Source: Bacteroidota bacterium
GTDB taxonomy: Bacteria; Bacteroidota; Bacteroidia; Chitinophagales; Saprospiraceae
Direction: 5' to 3'
DNA length: 64,000 nt
NCBI GenBank assembly: GCA_029781865.1
Contig: JAKOVW010000052.1
Span: 1-64,000 of the forward strand
Part shown: positions 26,659-35,770 of the stretch, in pieces
Numbering within the stretch: the first letter of the stretch is position 1
How the letters are laid out: every line of letters starts with the position of its first letter
Made by a program: the position numbers and the translations under genes
The notes under the pieces: generated by a model
The model's database searches: none
Told to the model about the DNA's origin: nothing
The model's input: the letters and a program-made list of their open reading frames with translations, nothing else

Positions 26659-28050
26659 TTAATGTTTTACTTCCATCCATTGATCGCCTTCCTTCGGTAT
26701 TTTTAGTTCATTTTCCCATTTCCCAATTACTGCTGTGGCCAGGCAATTGCCTAAAGTATTTACGGCTGTTCTGGCCATGTCCATAAGTGCATCAATGCCT
26801 AAAATGGCAGCAATCGGCCAATCCGGCAAGCCAAAGGAAGATGCCATTCCGGCTAGAATAACTAATGATGCTCTTGCAACTCCGGCTACACCTTTGCTGG
26901 TTAACATTAAAGTCAATAACATTACAATCTGCTGACCGATACTTAAATCTATTCCGGCTGCTTGTGCAACGAATATTGTAGCAAGGGCAAGATATAAAGT
27001 GGTCCCATCCAGATTAAAGCTAAGTCCGGTAGGCAAAACAAAAGCAACTACTTCCCTGGAAACACCAAATCGTTCCATGTTTTCCATAGCAACTGGTAAT
27101 GCAGCCTCTGAACTTGCTGTGCCGAATGCAATCGTTACCGGTTGAGCCGCATGAGATAAAAAACGTTTTATAGGAATCTTAAAAAGAATGGCAATGGGAA
27201 GAAGTACTGCAAAAATGAAAACCAGTAAAGCAATGTATAGGGTAACTAAAAGCAGCAGCAGATTTTTCATGATATCTATTCCCATATTTGATATCGTCGA
27301 TGCAATGGCTCCGGCAACTGCGAACGGAGCGAAATACATAATAAGGTCTGTAAATTTAAACATCACAGCAGACAAAGACTCTGCAAAAATCAACATAGGT
27401 TTTCTTTTCTCCTGGCTGATCATCATCAATGCAATGGAAAAAAGCACACAAAAAATGACTATCTGCAAAACCTGACCTTCTGCAATGGATTTTACAAAAT
27501 TTTCCGGAAAAATGTGTAATACAATATCTTTCCAGGTTTGTGCTTTGGCGACTTCAGGCAATTTTTCATGTACATTCAAAGGGTTAATTCCTGATCCTGC
27601 TTTACTGATATTGATGGCAATGAGACCGATAACCAACGCTATGGTCGTTACGACTTCAAAATAGATCAGGGATTTGAGCCCAAGACGACCTACCTGTTTG
27701 GCATTCGAGTGTCCGGCAATTCCAATGATTAAGGTTCCGAATAATAATGGTGCTATAATGCATTTAATAAGTTTAATAAAGATTTTACTTAAAATAGATA
27801 ATTCCATTCCTATAAACGGAAAATCATAACCAACTTCAGCACCTACCAGCATGCTGATGAATATCCAGGTAGTCAAACTCTTTTTTTGAATACCAAACAA
27901 TAGTAATGCAATGATGCCAATCCATCGGATTGAACCGGAAATTTGATCTTGAAATAGAATGATTTTGAAAAAGGATAAGCAACTGATCAATGCAGTAAAG
28001 GCCGCAATTAGCAAGAAATAGTGATTATACTTTTTAAGTACAGCGGTCAT
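26659..28050 (-). CDS. Dicarboxylate/amino acid:cation symporter (DAACS family)
   Basis: A 463-residue transporter with about eight membrane segments and two hairpins. It takes up C4-dicarboxylates or glutamate/aspartate with H+ or Na+. Family marks: IGMELSILSKIFIKLIKCIIAPLLFGTL (N-terminal part), the Ser-rich hairpin GTASSEAALPVAMENM, LPTGLSFNLDGTTLY (the conserved NxDGT motif), and the second hairpin SKGVAGVARAS. Substrate cannot be separated between GltP- and DctA-like. It starts 1 bp after the DedA gene stop, so the two form an operon. Confidence 0.92.
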   Translation of the reverse strand: MTAVLKKYNHYFLLIAAFTALISCLSFFKIILFQDQISGSIRWIGIIALLLFGIQKKSLTTWIFISMLVGAEVGYDFPFIGMELSILSKIFIKLIKCIIAPLLFGTLIIGIAGHSNAKQVGRLGLKSLIYFEVVTTIALVIGLIAINISKAGSGINPLNVHEKLPEVAKAQTWKDIVLHIFPENFVKSIAEGQVLQIVIFCVLFSIALMMISQEKRKPMLIFAESLSAVMFKFTDLIMYFAPFAVAGAIASTISNMGIDIMKNLLLLLVTLYIALLVFIFAVLLPIAILFKIPIKRFLSHAAQPVTIAFGTASSEAALPVAMENMERFGVSREVVAFVLPTGLSFNLDGTTLYLALATIFVAQAAGIDLSIGQQIVMLLTLMLTSKGVAGVARASLVILAGMASSFGLPDWPIAAILGIDALMDMARTAVNTLGNCLATAVIGKWENELKIPKEGDQWMEVKH

Positions 28051-28051
28051 C

Positions 28052-28699
28052 TTATTCTGATTTTTTGGCTTGTAACCAGGCTGAAAAAATGCCGATGATC
28101 ATGGGCAACACACTAAGAAAAAGAATGGCCAGTATGATCATAGAAAAATTCTTTTTTACAAAAGGAATGTTTCCAAATAAATAGCCGCAACCAAGGACGG
28201 GAATAATCCATAACATTGCTCCGATAATATTATACAGCGTAAAACGGTATGAATTCATTTGTCCCAGGCCGGCAACGAAAGGAACAAAAGTTCGGATAAA
28301 TGGAATATATCTTCCGATGATCAATGCTTTACCACCATGTTTATCATAAAACTCCTGTGTTTTTTGAAGATGATCCTTATGCAAATATTTTTGTTCCGTC
28401 GCGAAGATTTTGGGTCCGAAAAATTTTCCGATTACAAAATTTATTTGATTACCGGTAAATGCTGCAATCACACAGGTGAGTAGTAATGCAAAAATATTCA
28501 TATTCCCGCTCGCAGCAATTGCACCTGCGGTAAATAGCAGGGAATCGCCGGGTAAAAATGGAGTAACCACTAAACCGGTTTCACAAAATAAAATCAGAAA
28601 CAAAATGATATAGATGTAAATGCCATATTGTTGTACAAGCTCAACCAGATGCTTGTCAATGTGTAACACAAATTCAATCAGATAATTTATCCATTCCAT
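28052..28699 (-). CDS. DedA-family membrane protein
   Basis: A 215-residue inner-membrane protein of the DedA/SNARE-associated family, now linked to flipping of lipid carriers across the membrane. Typical motifs: FCETGLVVTPFLPGDSLLFTAGA, NFVIGKFFGPKIF and GRYIPFIRTFVPFVAGLGQMNSYRF (the conserved F/Y-x-R-x3-P-x3-G). Four to five hydrophobic segments. I take the ATG at 28699; the in-frame TTG at 28720 lies in a -7 box (TATATTTG on the minus strand, 28718-28725). It is first in an operon with the symporter. Confidence 0.9.
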   Translation of the reverse strand: MEWINYLIEFVLHIDKHLVELVQQYGIYIYIILFLILFCETGLVVTPFLPGDSLLFTAGAIAASGNMNIFALLLTCVIAAFTGNQINFVIGKFFGPKIFATEQKYLHKDHLQKTQEFYDKHGGKALIIGRYIPFIRTFVPFVAGLGQMNSYRFTLYNIIGAMLWIIPVLGCGYLFGNIPFVKKNFSMIILAILFLSVLPMIIGIFSAWLQAKKSE

Positions 28700-28717
28700 T
28701 TGAGGAGCTTTAATCGG

Positions 28718-28725
28718 CAAATATA
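28718..28725 (-). promoter_or_regulatory. -7 element of the DedA-symporter operon
   Basis: TATATTTG on the minus strand, 18 bp before the ATG at 28699. A short hairpin AGCCC-AACC-GGGCT (28737-28750) lies just upstream; no TTG at exact spacing. Confidence 0.4.
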
Positions 28726-28883
28726 GCTACAAATCGAGCCCAACCGGGCTAATAATTATATCAGGCAAGTCTATATATAACTTTTGGAATTATATAAATG
28801 CATGGTAATAAATTATTTATTTTTATAATTTGTAAATATCAGATTAACAGTATTTTATTAAGAAATATCTAAAATTTCTACCG

Positions 28884-28891
28884 TATATTTG
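28884..28891 (+). promoter_or_regulatory. -7 element of the small membrane-anchored protein gene
   Basis: TATATTTG matches TAnnTTTG and ends 20 bp before the ATG at 28912; no TTG at -33. Confidence 0.4.
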
Positions 28892-28911
28892 TTGATTCCA
28901 ATACCGAACCC

Positions 28912-29433
28912 ATGGACCATACAGTACAGACCTTTAAGGACCTGCGCAAAGGCGTATTTAATGAGCGATCAAAAGATCTGTTCCTCGCTTTGCTGATTGC
29001 GATAATTGGTTTTGCAGGAAGTTATCTCGTACTTGGTAAGTCCATACAGGATTCCGGTAAAGAGGTGAGTTCAACCGGTTCAACAGAAATCACAGATTTT
29101 AATTTGAAATATTTTTCGGTGCAATCGGACCAGGCTCAAAAAAACAATTACAATTTTCACGATGAACATTTATTGATTCAGGGAAGTATGATTGTCGGAA
29201 GTATCACCCGAATATCAAACCTCGGATTCAATCCTGAAAAGTTATACCTGATTGATTTTGGAAATGGAACCAGAAACAGAATGACTTCTCCGGTAATGGT
29301 AACCCGGTACAATAGCCCCGGATTCTATCTCGTACAATGTTATGTAATGGTCGAAAATACCTGGCAATTGATGTCTGCAGAAACAATTACCATTCGTAAG
29401 GGCGAAGCAAATGATGGTTCCGGACTTCCTTAG
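28912..29433 (+). CDS. Membrane-anchored protein with a PKD-like domain, unknown function
   Basis: A 173-residue protein I do not recognise as a named family. Residues ~23-42 form one membrane helix preceded by a charged N-terminus, so the rest is probably periplasmic. The C-terminal part (~85-165) has the layout of a diverged PKD/Ig-like domain: EKLYLIDFGNGTRN takes the place of the usual WDFGDG, then YNSPGFYLVQCYV and a last strand AETITIRKG. It has its own -7 box. It is not linked to the neighbouring operons. Confidence 0.7.
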   Translation: MDHTVQTFKDLRKGVFNERSKDLFLALLIAIIGFAGSYLVLGKSIQDSGKEVSSTGSTEITDFNLKYFSVQSDQAQKNNYNFHDEHLLIQGSMIVGSITRISNLGFNPEKLYLIDFGNGTRNRMTSPVMVTRYNSPGFYLVQCYVMVENTWQLMSAETITIRKGEANDGSGLP

Positions 29434-29590
29434 CATAGCCTTTCAAGCTAAATACAAATCTTAGCTGCAAAATGCAAAGGATAATTTCTATCTCAAAAAA
29501 AAACATAAAGTAGCTTCAATCCAGAATTGAAATGCAACGAAAATGGAAATTGCAATTCATATTTGATTAAAGTACCGCTGAGCCTTTGTT

Positions 29591-30259
29591 CTATTCCTTG
29601 AATACAAATGACACTAAATTTGCTCCCATCTGCAATGCCTGAATTCTCTTCTCTTCAGGATCTTTATGTACTTCAGGATCTTCCCATCCATCGCCGAGAT
29701 CACATTCGTAACTGTAAAAACAAATTAATCGTCCCTGCCAGATCAAGCCAAATCCCTGCGGCGGTTTGCCGTCATGTTGGTGTATTTTGGGTAAGCCATT
29801 GGGGAAATTAAATTTTTGGTGATACACCGGATGTGAAAAAGGGAGTTCAATAAAATCGAGTTCCGGGAATACTTTTTTCATACTGGGCCGTATGAAAGGA
29901 TCCATGCCATAGTTATCGTCAATATGCAAAAAGCCACCGGCCAGAAGATAAGTTCTTAAATTCTTTGCTTCCAGATCACTGAAGACCACATTGCCATGTC
30001 CGGTCATGTGTATAAAGGGGTAATTAAAAAGTTCGGCACTACCCACTTCAACGGTTGCATAGGAAATGTCGAAGTTGGTTTTTAATTCTTTATTGCAAAA
30101 TTTTCCCAGATTGGTTAATGAAGTGGGATTTGCATACCAATCACCACCGCCATTATATTTTAGTAACGCCAGTTTTAATGGTGCGGTGATAGGAGCATGA
30201 AAAGAGCAGTAAAGCAAAATACTAAAAAATGAAGCGATTACTATTATTTTAGAATTCAT
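29591..30259 (-). CDS. DUF4159-domain exported protein
   Basis: A 222-residue protein with a signal peptide (~1-20) and a DUF4159 domain related to the glutamine amidotransferase-like/ThuA fold. Typical strings: LALLKYNGGGDWYANPTSLTNL, FNYPFIHMTGHGNVVFS, LRTYLLAGGFLHIDDNYGMD and CDLGDGWED. Function unknown; in Bacteroidota it often occurs with gliding or aerotolerance gene sets, which I do not see here. Its ATG overlaps the rsmE stop (ATGA), showing translational coupling in the sucA-rsmE-DUF4159 operon. Confidence 0.88.
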   Translation of the reverse strand: MNSKIIVIASFFSILLYCSFHAPITAPLKLALLKYNGGGDWYANPTSLTNLGKFCNKELKTNFDISYATVEVGSAELFNYPFIHMTGHGNVVFSDLEAKNLRTYLLAGGFLHIDDNYGMDPFIRPSMKKVFPELDFIELPFSHPVYHQKFNFPNGLPKIHQHDGKPPQGFGLIWQGRLICFYSYECDLGDGWEDPEVHKDPEEKRIQALQMGANLVSFVFKE

Positions 30260-30963
30260 AATTGACGTATCGTTTGTAAAATTTGTAAAGCGGTTAGTCC
30301 CGCAGTTTCTGTTCTGAGTCTATATGCGCCCAAAGATATAGGTATGTATTCATTTAATTTTGCCATTTCAATTTCTTGTCCTGTAAAATCACCTGCGGGA
30401 CCGATGAGTACCAAAACGTTTTTCTGCGGATTATATTTTTGTCCAAGGAATCCTTCCAGGCCGTCTTCACAATGGCCAATAAATTTTTGATCTGTATCTT
30501 TTCTTTGAATGATCAATTCATCGGATTTAATTAACTCATGCATTACCGGTTTCAATGGTCTCAAGGTTTGTTTGGCTGCCGATTCAATGATTTTATGCAT
30601 CCGTTCCATTTTTAATTTATGGGATTCAGTACGTTTGCAAACCATCGGAATGATTTCGTGTATGCCATTCTCCACTGCCTTTTCCACAAACCATTCAAAG
30701 CGATCTATAGGATGTGTTAAACTAATGGCAATTGAGATTTGAGCAACTTCAGAAGACTCGCGTTTATATTCTTTGATTATTTCAGCAATAAGCTGGACCT
30801 GGTCAATTTCCCGGATTTTACTTTCATAAATAATTCCGGAAAAATCAGTTGTGAGTATTGAATCTCCAACTTTGTGCCTGGTTACGCGAACACAATGATG
30901 ATATTCTTTATCCTGAAGAATAAATTGATGATCACTTTGCCGTATTCCAATAAACAGATCCAT
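30256..30963 (-). CDS. rsmE: 16S rRNA m3U1498 methyltransferase RsmE
   Basis: A 235-residue SPOUT-class methyltransferase that methylates N3 of U1498 in 16S rRNA. The N-terminal PUA-like region contains EYHHCVRVTRHKVGD. The SPOUT part has EKAVENGIHEIIPMVCKRTESHKLK, KQTLRPLKPVM, VLIGPAGDFTGQEI and the knot motif LGAYRLRTETAGLTAL. It lies 6 bp after sucA and overlaps the DUF4159 gene by 4 bp. Confidence 0.95.
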   Translation of the reverse strand: MDLFIGIRQSDHQFILQDKEYHHCVRVTRHKVGDSILTTDFSGIIYESKIREIDQVQLIAEIIKEYKRESSEVAQISIAISLTHPIDRFEWFVEKAVENGIHEIIPMVCKRTESHKLKMERMHKIIESAAKQTLRPLKPVMHELIKSDELIIQRKDTDQKFIGHCEDGLEGFLGQKYNPQKNVLVLIGPAGDFTGQEIEMAKLNEYIPISLGAYRLRTETAGLTALQILQTIRQL

Positions 30964-30969
30964 GGATTC

Positions 30970-33705
30970 TCAATTAAATGCATTCGTTAATAATTCCTTC
31001 AACTGCTGATCGTGAATTTTTTTAAATCCTACAGCCGTGGAAGCACTGGCAGGTCTCGAAATGATTTCAATAGAATTCCATTTCCAGTTTTCTTTGATAA
31101 AAGCAGCTGCACCCATATTGAAAGGCTCTTCCTGTATCCATTTTGAAATTGCAGTTGGATGTTTAATGATAATCGATTCAATTTGATTCGTTGGAAATGG
31201 ATACAGTTGTTCAATGCGTATGATTAAATGATTTTCAGACTTTAGTTCTTCCTGTTTTGATTTCAGATCATAATAAACCTGTCCGCTGCAAAACAAGAGT
31301 ATCTTCACTTTTTTCTTGTTGAAAGGCTGGTCCACGAGCACTTCATTAAATGAAGTACCACTTTTGATTTCTGCTAGTGTTGAGATACATTTCGGATGTC
31401 TCAGCAATGATTTAGGAGACATGACGATTAATGGCTTTCTGAACTTCCAAAGAAGTTGTCTTCTTAATGCATGAAAGAAATTAGCAGGAGTACTTGGATT
31501 GATTACAACTATATTGAGTTCAGCACAGGATTGTAAAAATCGTTCCAGTCGTGCAGAGGAATGTTCCGGTCCTTGTCCGTCGTATCCGTGAGGTAACAAC
31601 ATAACAAGGCCACTCATTCGATTCCATTTGCTCTGTGCGGTTGTAATAAATTGATCAATGACTACCTGTGCCCCGTTGGTGAAATCTCCGAATTGTGCTT
31701 CCCAAAGAACCAGGTGTTGAGGTGATGCCAGGGAATATCCATATTCAAATCCGAGAACAGCGTATTCAGATAACAATGAATTATAAATCAAGAATTGCCC
31801 CTGGTTTTCTGATATATTGGAAAGTCGGTTATACTCTTTATTTGTTTTCTCATCAAATAAAATGGCATGACGGTGAGAAAAAGTACCTCGTTTTACATCC
31901 TGGCCGCTCATTCTCACATTGTTTCCTTCACTTAAAATGCTGGAGTAGGAAAGCAATTCTGCCAATGACCAATCCATTTGTTCTTTATCAATGAGTTCTG
32001 ACCAGGAACTAAACAATCGTTTAATTTTAGGTAAGACTGAAAATGATTCAGGTGTTTCAAGAAGTTTTTTTAAAAGTTGTTTTGCTTTGTCGACAGCAAT
32101 TCCGCTTTCCGGACTTTTGATAAAATCTTCAGCAACCGATATTTTATGCAAATTTTTCCATGCAATTTCAGGATCCTGGTATACATAAGGCAATGGATTT
32201 TCTTTTACCATATTTAGTCGTTCCTGCAGGTGATTCCAGAATTCTCTTTCCATTTCTTCCGCGAGTAATGATTGCACATCGCCTCTGCTGTGTAGCGTAT
32301 TCACATAAATTTCACGGACATTCGGATGATGGCTGATGATTTCATACATTTCCGGTTGCGTGAATTTCGGATCATCACCTTCATTGTGTCCGTGACGTCT
32401 GTAACAGACCATATCAATAATTACATCCGAATTAAATTTTTGCCTGAATTGTGAAGCAAGATGGGCAACAAAAACAACAGCTTCAGGATCATCGCCATTT
32501 ACATGAAAAACCGGGGTCTGCACAACGCTTCCTACCGCGCTGCTGTACGTAGAAGATCTGGCATCGTCAAAATCAGTGGTAAATCCAATTTGATTATTGA
32601 TGATCAAATGTATCGTGCCTCCGGTATAATATCCGGGTAATTGTGACATTTGAATGATCTCATAGACAACTCCCTGTCCGGCAATCGCGGAATCACCATG
32701 AATCAATATGGGAAGAATTTTATCGTAGTCAGATTGGTATAATAAATCCGCTTTTGCTCTGGCTAAACCGGTTACTACGGGATCGACAGCTTCCAGATGG
32801 GAGGGATTCGGTGCTAATTTCAACTGAACGATCTTACCGGTTGACGTTTTGATCTGCGAAGAAAAGCCCAAATGATATTTGACATCGCCACTACCAAAAC
32901 TTAAGTCTGGTATGGCATTCCCTTCAAATTCATTGAATATCTGCTCATAGGTTTTGCCCATAATATTTGCCAAAACATTTAAACGGCCGCGGTGAGCCAT
33001 TCCGGCGACAACCTCTTCTGTACCTTCATTTGCAGTGCTTTCAATGATTGCATCCAAAGCTGGTATGGCGCTTTCTCCTCCTTCCAATGAAAATCGTTTC
33101 TGACCTACATATTTGGTATGCAGAAATTTTTCAAAAATAACGGCCCCATTCAATTTATCCAGAATTCGCTTTTTTGATTCTGTGGTCAATCCATAATCAG
33201 CATCGAGATTCCTGTTTTCGATTTTTTCCTGTAACCAGATTCTTTTTTCCCGGGATTCAATATGTACGTATTCGAATCCGATTCGCTGGCAATAAATTGA
33301 TTTTAATTTATTGTAGATGACGGATAATTCTGCATTTTCCAAACCAATAGCCTTTCCGCTTGCAAAACGCATTCCCGGATCCGTATTCTCGAGATGATAA
33401 TCTGCAAGATCTAAAAAGGGTTTGCGGTCTTTCCGTTTGCGGATTGGATTCGTATCAGATAACAAATGCCCCCTGCTGCGAAAAGCTTGAATTAAGGCTA
33501 ACAAGGCGAGCTCCTTTTGAATTTGATCAGTTTGAACCGGATGAGATGCAGAATAACCGTTCTCCGAATAATTTCTGGCAAATTCAAATCCACTGAAAAA
33601 GGTTTGCCAGGATGAATCTACAGACTCTGGATTATTCAAGTACTCCTTATATATAGAGTCTACATAGGAAGGATCTGCATTATAAATGAAGGAATAGTCT
33701 TTCAT
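30970..33705 (-). CDS. sucA: 2-oxoglutarate dehydrogenase E1 component
   Basis: A 911-residue TPP-dependent E1 of the 2-oxoglutarate dehydrogenase complex (TCA cycle). Landmarks: the N-terminal peripheral-subunit-binding-like helix (YVDSIYKEYLNNPESVDSSW), GMAHRGRLNVLANIMGK, the HLGFSS loop, HGDSAIAGQGVVYEI, NNQIGFTT (TPP/Mg), RRHGHNEGDDP, and the C-terminal E1 part with LLPHGYDGQGPEHSSARLERFLQ. Length is typical. The E2 gene sucB is not adjacent, so E2 is supplied from elsewhere. A -7 box (TAACTTTG, minus, 33731-33738) sits just upstream. Confidence 0.96.
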   Translation of the reverse strand: MKDYSFIYNADPSYVDSIYKEYLNNPESVDSSWQTFFSGFEFARNYSENGYSASHPVQTDQIQKELALLALIQAFRSRGHLLSDTNPIRKRKDRKPFLDLADYHLENTDPGMRFASGKAIGLENAELSVIYNKLKSIYCQRIGFEYVHIESREKRIWLQEKIENRNLDADYGLTTESKKRILDKLNGAVIFEKFLHTKYVGQKRFSLEGGESAIPALDAIIESTANEGTEEVVAGMAHRGRLNVLANIMGKTYEQIFNEFEGNAIPDLSFGSGDVKYHLGFSSQIKTSTGKIVQLKLAPNPSHLEAVDPVVTGLARAKADLLYQSDYDKILPILIHGDSAIAGQGVVYEIIQMSQLPGYYTGGTIHLIINNQIGFTTDFDDARSSTYSSAVGSVVQTPVFHVNGDDPEAVVFVAHLASQFRQKFNSDVIIDMVCYRRHGHNEGDDPKFTQPEMYEIISHHPNVREIYVNTLHSRGDVQSLLAEEMEREFWNHLQERLNMVKENPLPYVYQDPEIAWKNLHKISVAEDFIKSPESGIAVDKAKQLLKKLLETPESFSVLPKIKRLFSSWSELIDKEQMDWSLAELLSYSSILSEGNNVRMSGQDVKRGTFSHRHAILFDEKTNKEYNRLSNISENQGQFLIYNSLLSEYAVLGFEYGYSLASPQHLVLWEAQFGDFTNGAQVVIDQFITTAQSKWNRMSGLVMLLPHGYDGQGPEHSSARLERFLQSCAELNIVVINPSTPANFFHALRRQLLWKFRKPLIVMSPKSLLRHPKCISTLAEIKSGTSFNEVLVDQPFNKKKVKILLFCSGQVYYDLKSKQEELKSENHLIIRIEQLYPFPTNQIESIIIKHPTAISKWIQEEPFNMGAAAFIKENWKWNSIEIISRPASASTAVGFKKIHDQQLKELLTNAFN

Positions 33706-34089
33706 AGTACCGAAAACAAACAGGAGGGCGCAAAGTTAAGTCAGGAGCTATGACTTGTGAGAATCCGATCTCAATTGTCGGCTATAGAACATCCGGGGCT
33801 GAACAACAGCCGACTTTTGACATATCCAGGTCATTCTATTGGGCTAATTTTTATTAATATTAGTTAAAATGATTTATGTAAATAAATGAACTACATTATT
33901 TTAAATATGTAATAATATCAATATTATATTGTAAGTATTTGATTACCAATAATTTATTACCTTTTTTGTCTAATTGCTGATTATCAAAGAGATGTATATT
34001 ATAAAAAAAGTTTATTTTTTTGTGGAGCAAAGTGGGAAAATGTGGAAAAGTTTTTTACTTTTGTTCCTAGTTAACCAACTGAGCTAAAA
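33706..34089. other. Divergent sucA/mraZ regulatory region
   Basis: 384 bp of AT-rich sequence. It holds the sucA -7 box (TAACTTTG, minus, 33731-33738), a weak 7-bp inverted repeat GTCGGCT/AGCCGAC (33777-33783 and 33808-33814), and the mraZ promoter/operator (34022-34063). No gene seen. Confidence 0.6.
34022..34063 (+). promoter_or_regulatory. mraZ promoter with three MraZ-box-like repeats
   Basis: GTGGAG, GTGGGA and GTGGAA begin at 34022, 34032 and 34042, exactly 10 bp apart, in A-rich context. MraZ is known to bind tandem GTGGG/TGGGN repeats with this period upstream of its own gene. A -7 box TACTTTTG follows at 34056-34063; no -33 TTG is present, and the repeats occupy that region. Together this suggests autoregulation of the dcw cluster by MraZ. 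Confidence 0.75.
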
Positions 34090-34539
34090 ATGTACAATCT
34101 AACAGGTGAGTACGAAGTAAAACTAGACGACAAGAGCAGATTGCGATTGCCAACTGGTTTGAGCTCACAAGTAGGAGAGATTCCATTGAAGTTCGTTGTT
34201 AACCGAGGATTTGAGAAGTGTTTACTCCTTTACCCGGAATCCATCTGGGCAGAAAAGACGAAGGAAGTCAATCAACTCAATCAATACATTACAAAAAACA
34301 GAGAGTTTGTCAGGTACTTCTACAGAGGTGCCACTGAACTGTTGAGCGATGCTTCAGGCAGGATTTTGATACCAAAATTATTGCTCGAGCATGCCGGTAT
34401 CCAACAGGATGTCGTGCTATTGGCTTACCATCAGCAAATCGAAATCTGGTCCAAAGAGCAATACCTGTTGATGGTTCAGAAAGAACCGGAAAATTTTGGA
34501 TTGCTTGCGGAAGAAGTGTTTGGACATAAAGATGTCTGA
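34090..34539 (+). CDS. mraZ: Transcriptional regulator MraZ
   Basis: A 149-residue protein with two SpoVT/AbrB-like DNA-binding halves: EYEVKLDDKSRLRLPTGL near the N-terminus and ELLSDASGRILIPKLLLEHAGI at ~78-100. MraZ forms oligomeric rings and represses the dcw operon by binding tandem repeats in its promoter; such repeats occur just upstream. It is the first gene of the cluster and overlaps rsmH by 8 bp. Confidence 0.96.
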   Translation: MYNLTGEYEVKLDDKSRLRLPTGLSSQVGEIPLKFVVNRGFEKCLLLYPESIWAEKTKEVNQLNQYITKNREFVRYFYRGATELLSDASGRILIPKLLLEHAGIQQDVVLLAYHQQIEIWSKEQYLLMVQKEPENFGLLAEEVFGHKDV

Positions 34540-35440
34540 ATTGAATCGTGATTATCATCACGTCCCGGTCCTGCTGCGGGAATCTGTAAATGATTTAATT
34601 ACAGATCCGGATGGCGTTTATGTCGATGCAACATTTGGTGGCGGAGGGCATAGTCGCGAAATCCTGGCAAGGCTTGGGAAAAAAGGAAAGCTGTTTGCTT
34701 TCGACAGGGACTCAAAAGTTCTTGAAAATGTTCCGGATGATAATCGTTTTGAATTGATTCTTTCAGACTACATGTATTTAAAGAAGTACATGGATTATTA
34801 CAAAGTTGAAAGCTTACATGGAATTCTGGCAGATCTTGGACTGTCTTCTCACCATCTCGATGAAGCTAGCCGCGGTTTTTCAATTCATTCTGATCTCCCT
34901 TTGGATATGCGAATGAATACGGAACAGTCGCTAACAGCAAAAGAGATCATTATGAAATATTCCCTTCAGCAAATTGAAGGTATCATAAGAACCTATGGTG
35001 AATTGACCAATGCCAAAAAAATTGCCGAAGAACTGGTGAAAGAACGCAGCAGGCGATCATTCAACAGTTGCAAGGAATTTGCAAACTGGGCGGAATCATT
35101 TTCTTACGGGAGAAAAAATAAATTTCTAGCACAGTTGTTTCAGGCATTCCGGATTGAAGTAAATCACGAAATCGAATCTTTGAAAGCATTTTTAAAGCAG
35201 GGTTCGGAGTTGTTGAAAAAAGACGGAAGAATGGTGATTATAAGCTATCATTCATTGGAAGACCGGTTGGTAAAGCAATGGTTTAAATCCGGAGACCCGG
35301 ATCATTTGGCAGATCCTTATTCCAATAAGGATATTCCATTTAAGTCTTTGCATAAACAAGCCGTGATTCCGGATCAAAACGAATTGAATTTCAATTCCAG
35401 AGCTCATTCAGCAAAAATGCGTACAGGAATTAAACAATAA
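34532..35440 (+). CDS. rsmH: 16S rRNA m4C1402 methyltransferase RsmH (MraW)
   Basis: A 302-residue SAM-dependent methyltransferase acting on C1402 of 16S rRNA. Motifs: HVPVLLRESVNDL near the start, VDATFGGGGHSREIL (motif I), GILADLGLSSHHLD, GFSIHSDLPLDMRM, FRIEVNHEIESL and VIISYHSLEDRLVK. The ATG at 34532 fits the family start and overlaps mraZ by 8 bp; the upstream ATG at 34496 would add 12 unrelated residues read within mraZ. Confidence 0.96.
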   Translation: MSELNRDYHHVPVLLRESVNDLITDPDGVYVDATFGGGGHSREILARLGKKGKLFAFDRDSKVLENVPDDNRFELILSDYMYLKKYMDYYKVESLHGILADLGLSSHHLDEASRGFSIHSDLPLDMRMNTEQSLTAKEIIMKYSLQQIEGIIRTYGELTNAKKIAEELVKERSRRSFNSCKEFANWAESFSYGRKNKFLAQLFQAFRIEVNHEIESLKAFLKQGSELLKKDGRMVIISYHSLEDRLVKQWFKSGDPDHLADPYSNKDIPFKSLHKQAVIPDQNELNFNSRAHSAKMRTGIKQ

Positions 35441-35443
35441 TAA

Positions 35444-35770
35444 ATGGAAGAAAGTAAATCGTCAAAATTAGAACATAAAAAATACAAATCAATCAGTTCG
35501 ATGATTGTTTGGAAGAATAAGATGTTTCTGCTTTTTCTGTTTTCACTGGCATTAATATATATAGGAAATGTCCAATATTCGGAGTATAGAATACGAAAAG
35601 CACAGATTTTGGAAAAAGAAGTGACTCAATTAAAATGGAATTATACGACGATGAGTTCAGGAATGATTTACAATGGAATGGAGCAACAGGTAAGTAAGAA
35701 AGTGTCAGCCAATGAATTAATAATAAAGTCAGATGTACCCAAGGTTTTAATACAGGGAAAAGCAAAATGA
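35444..35770 (+). CDS. ftsL: FtsL-like cell division protein
   Basis: A 108-residue bitopic membrane protein: a Lys-rich cytoplasmic N-terminus (~1-25), one membrane helix (~27-43, MFLLFLFSLALIYIGNV) and a periplasmic segment with coiled-coil-like heptads (RIRKAQILEKEVTQLKWNYTTMSSGMIYN). Size, topology and the position between rsmH and ftsI identify it as FtsL, which with FtsB/FtsQ activates FtsWI. Sequence identity in this family is low, so the call rests largely on context. It overlaps ftsI by 4 bp. Confidence 0.85.
   Translation: MEESKSSKLEHKKYKSISSMIVWKNKMFLLFLFSLALIYIGNVQYSEYRIRKAQILEKEVTQLKWNYTTMSSGMIYNGMEQQVSKKVSANELIIKSDVPKVLIQGKAK

Noticed and set aside
33777-33814. 7-bp inverted repeat between sucA and mraZ as an operator
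   Set aside because: Short stem with a 24-nt loop, not aligned with either promoter; expected by chance in a region of this size.
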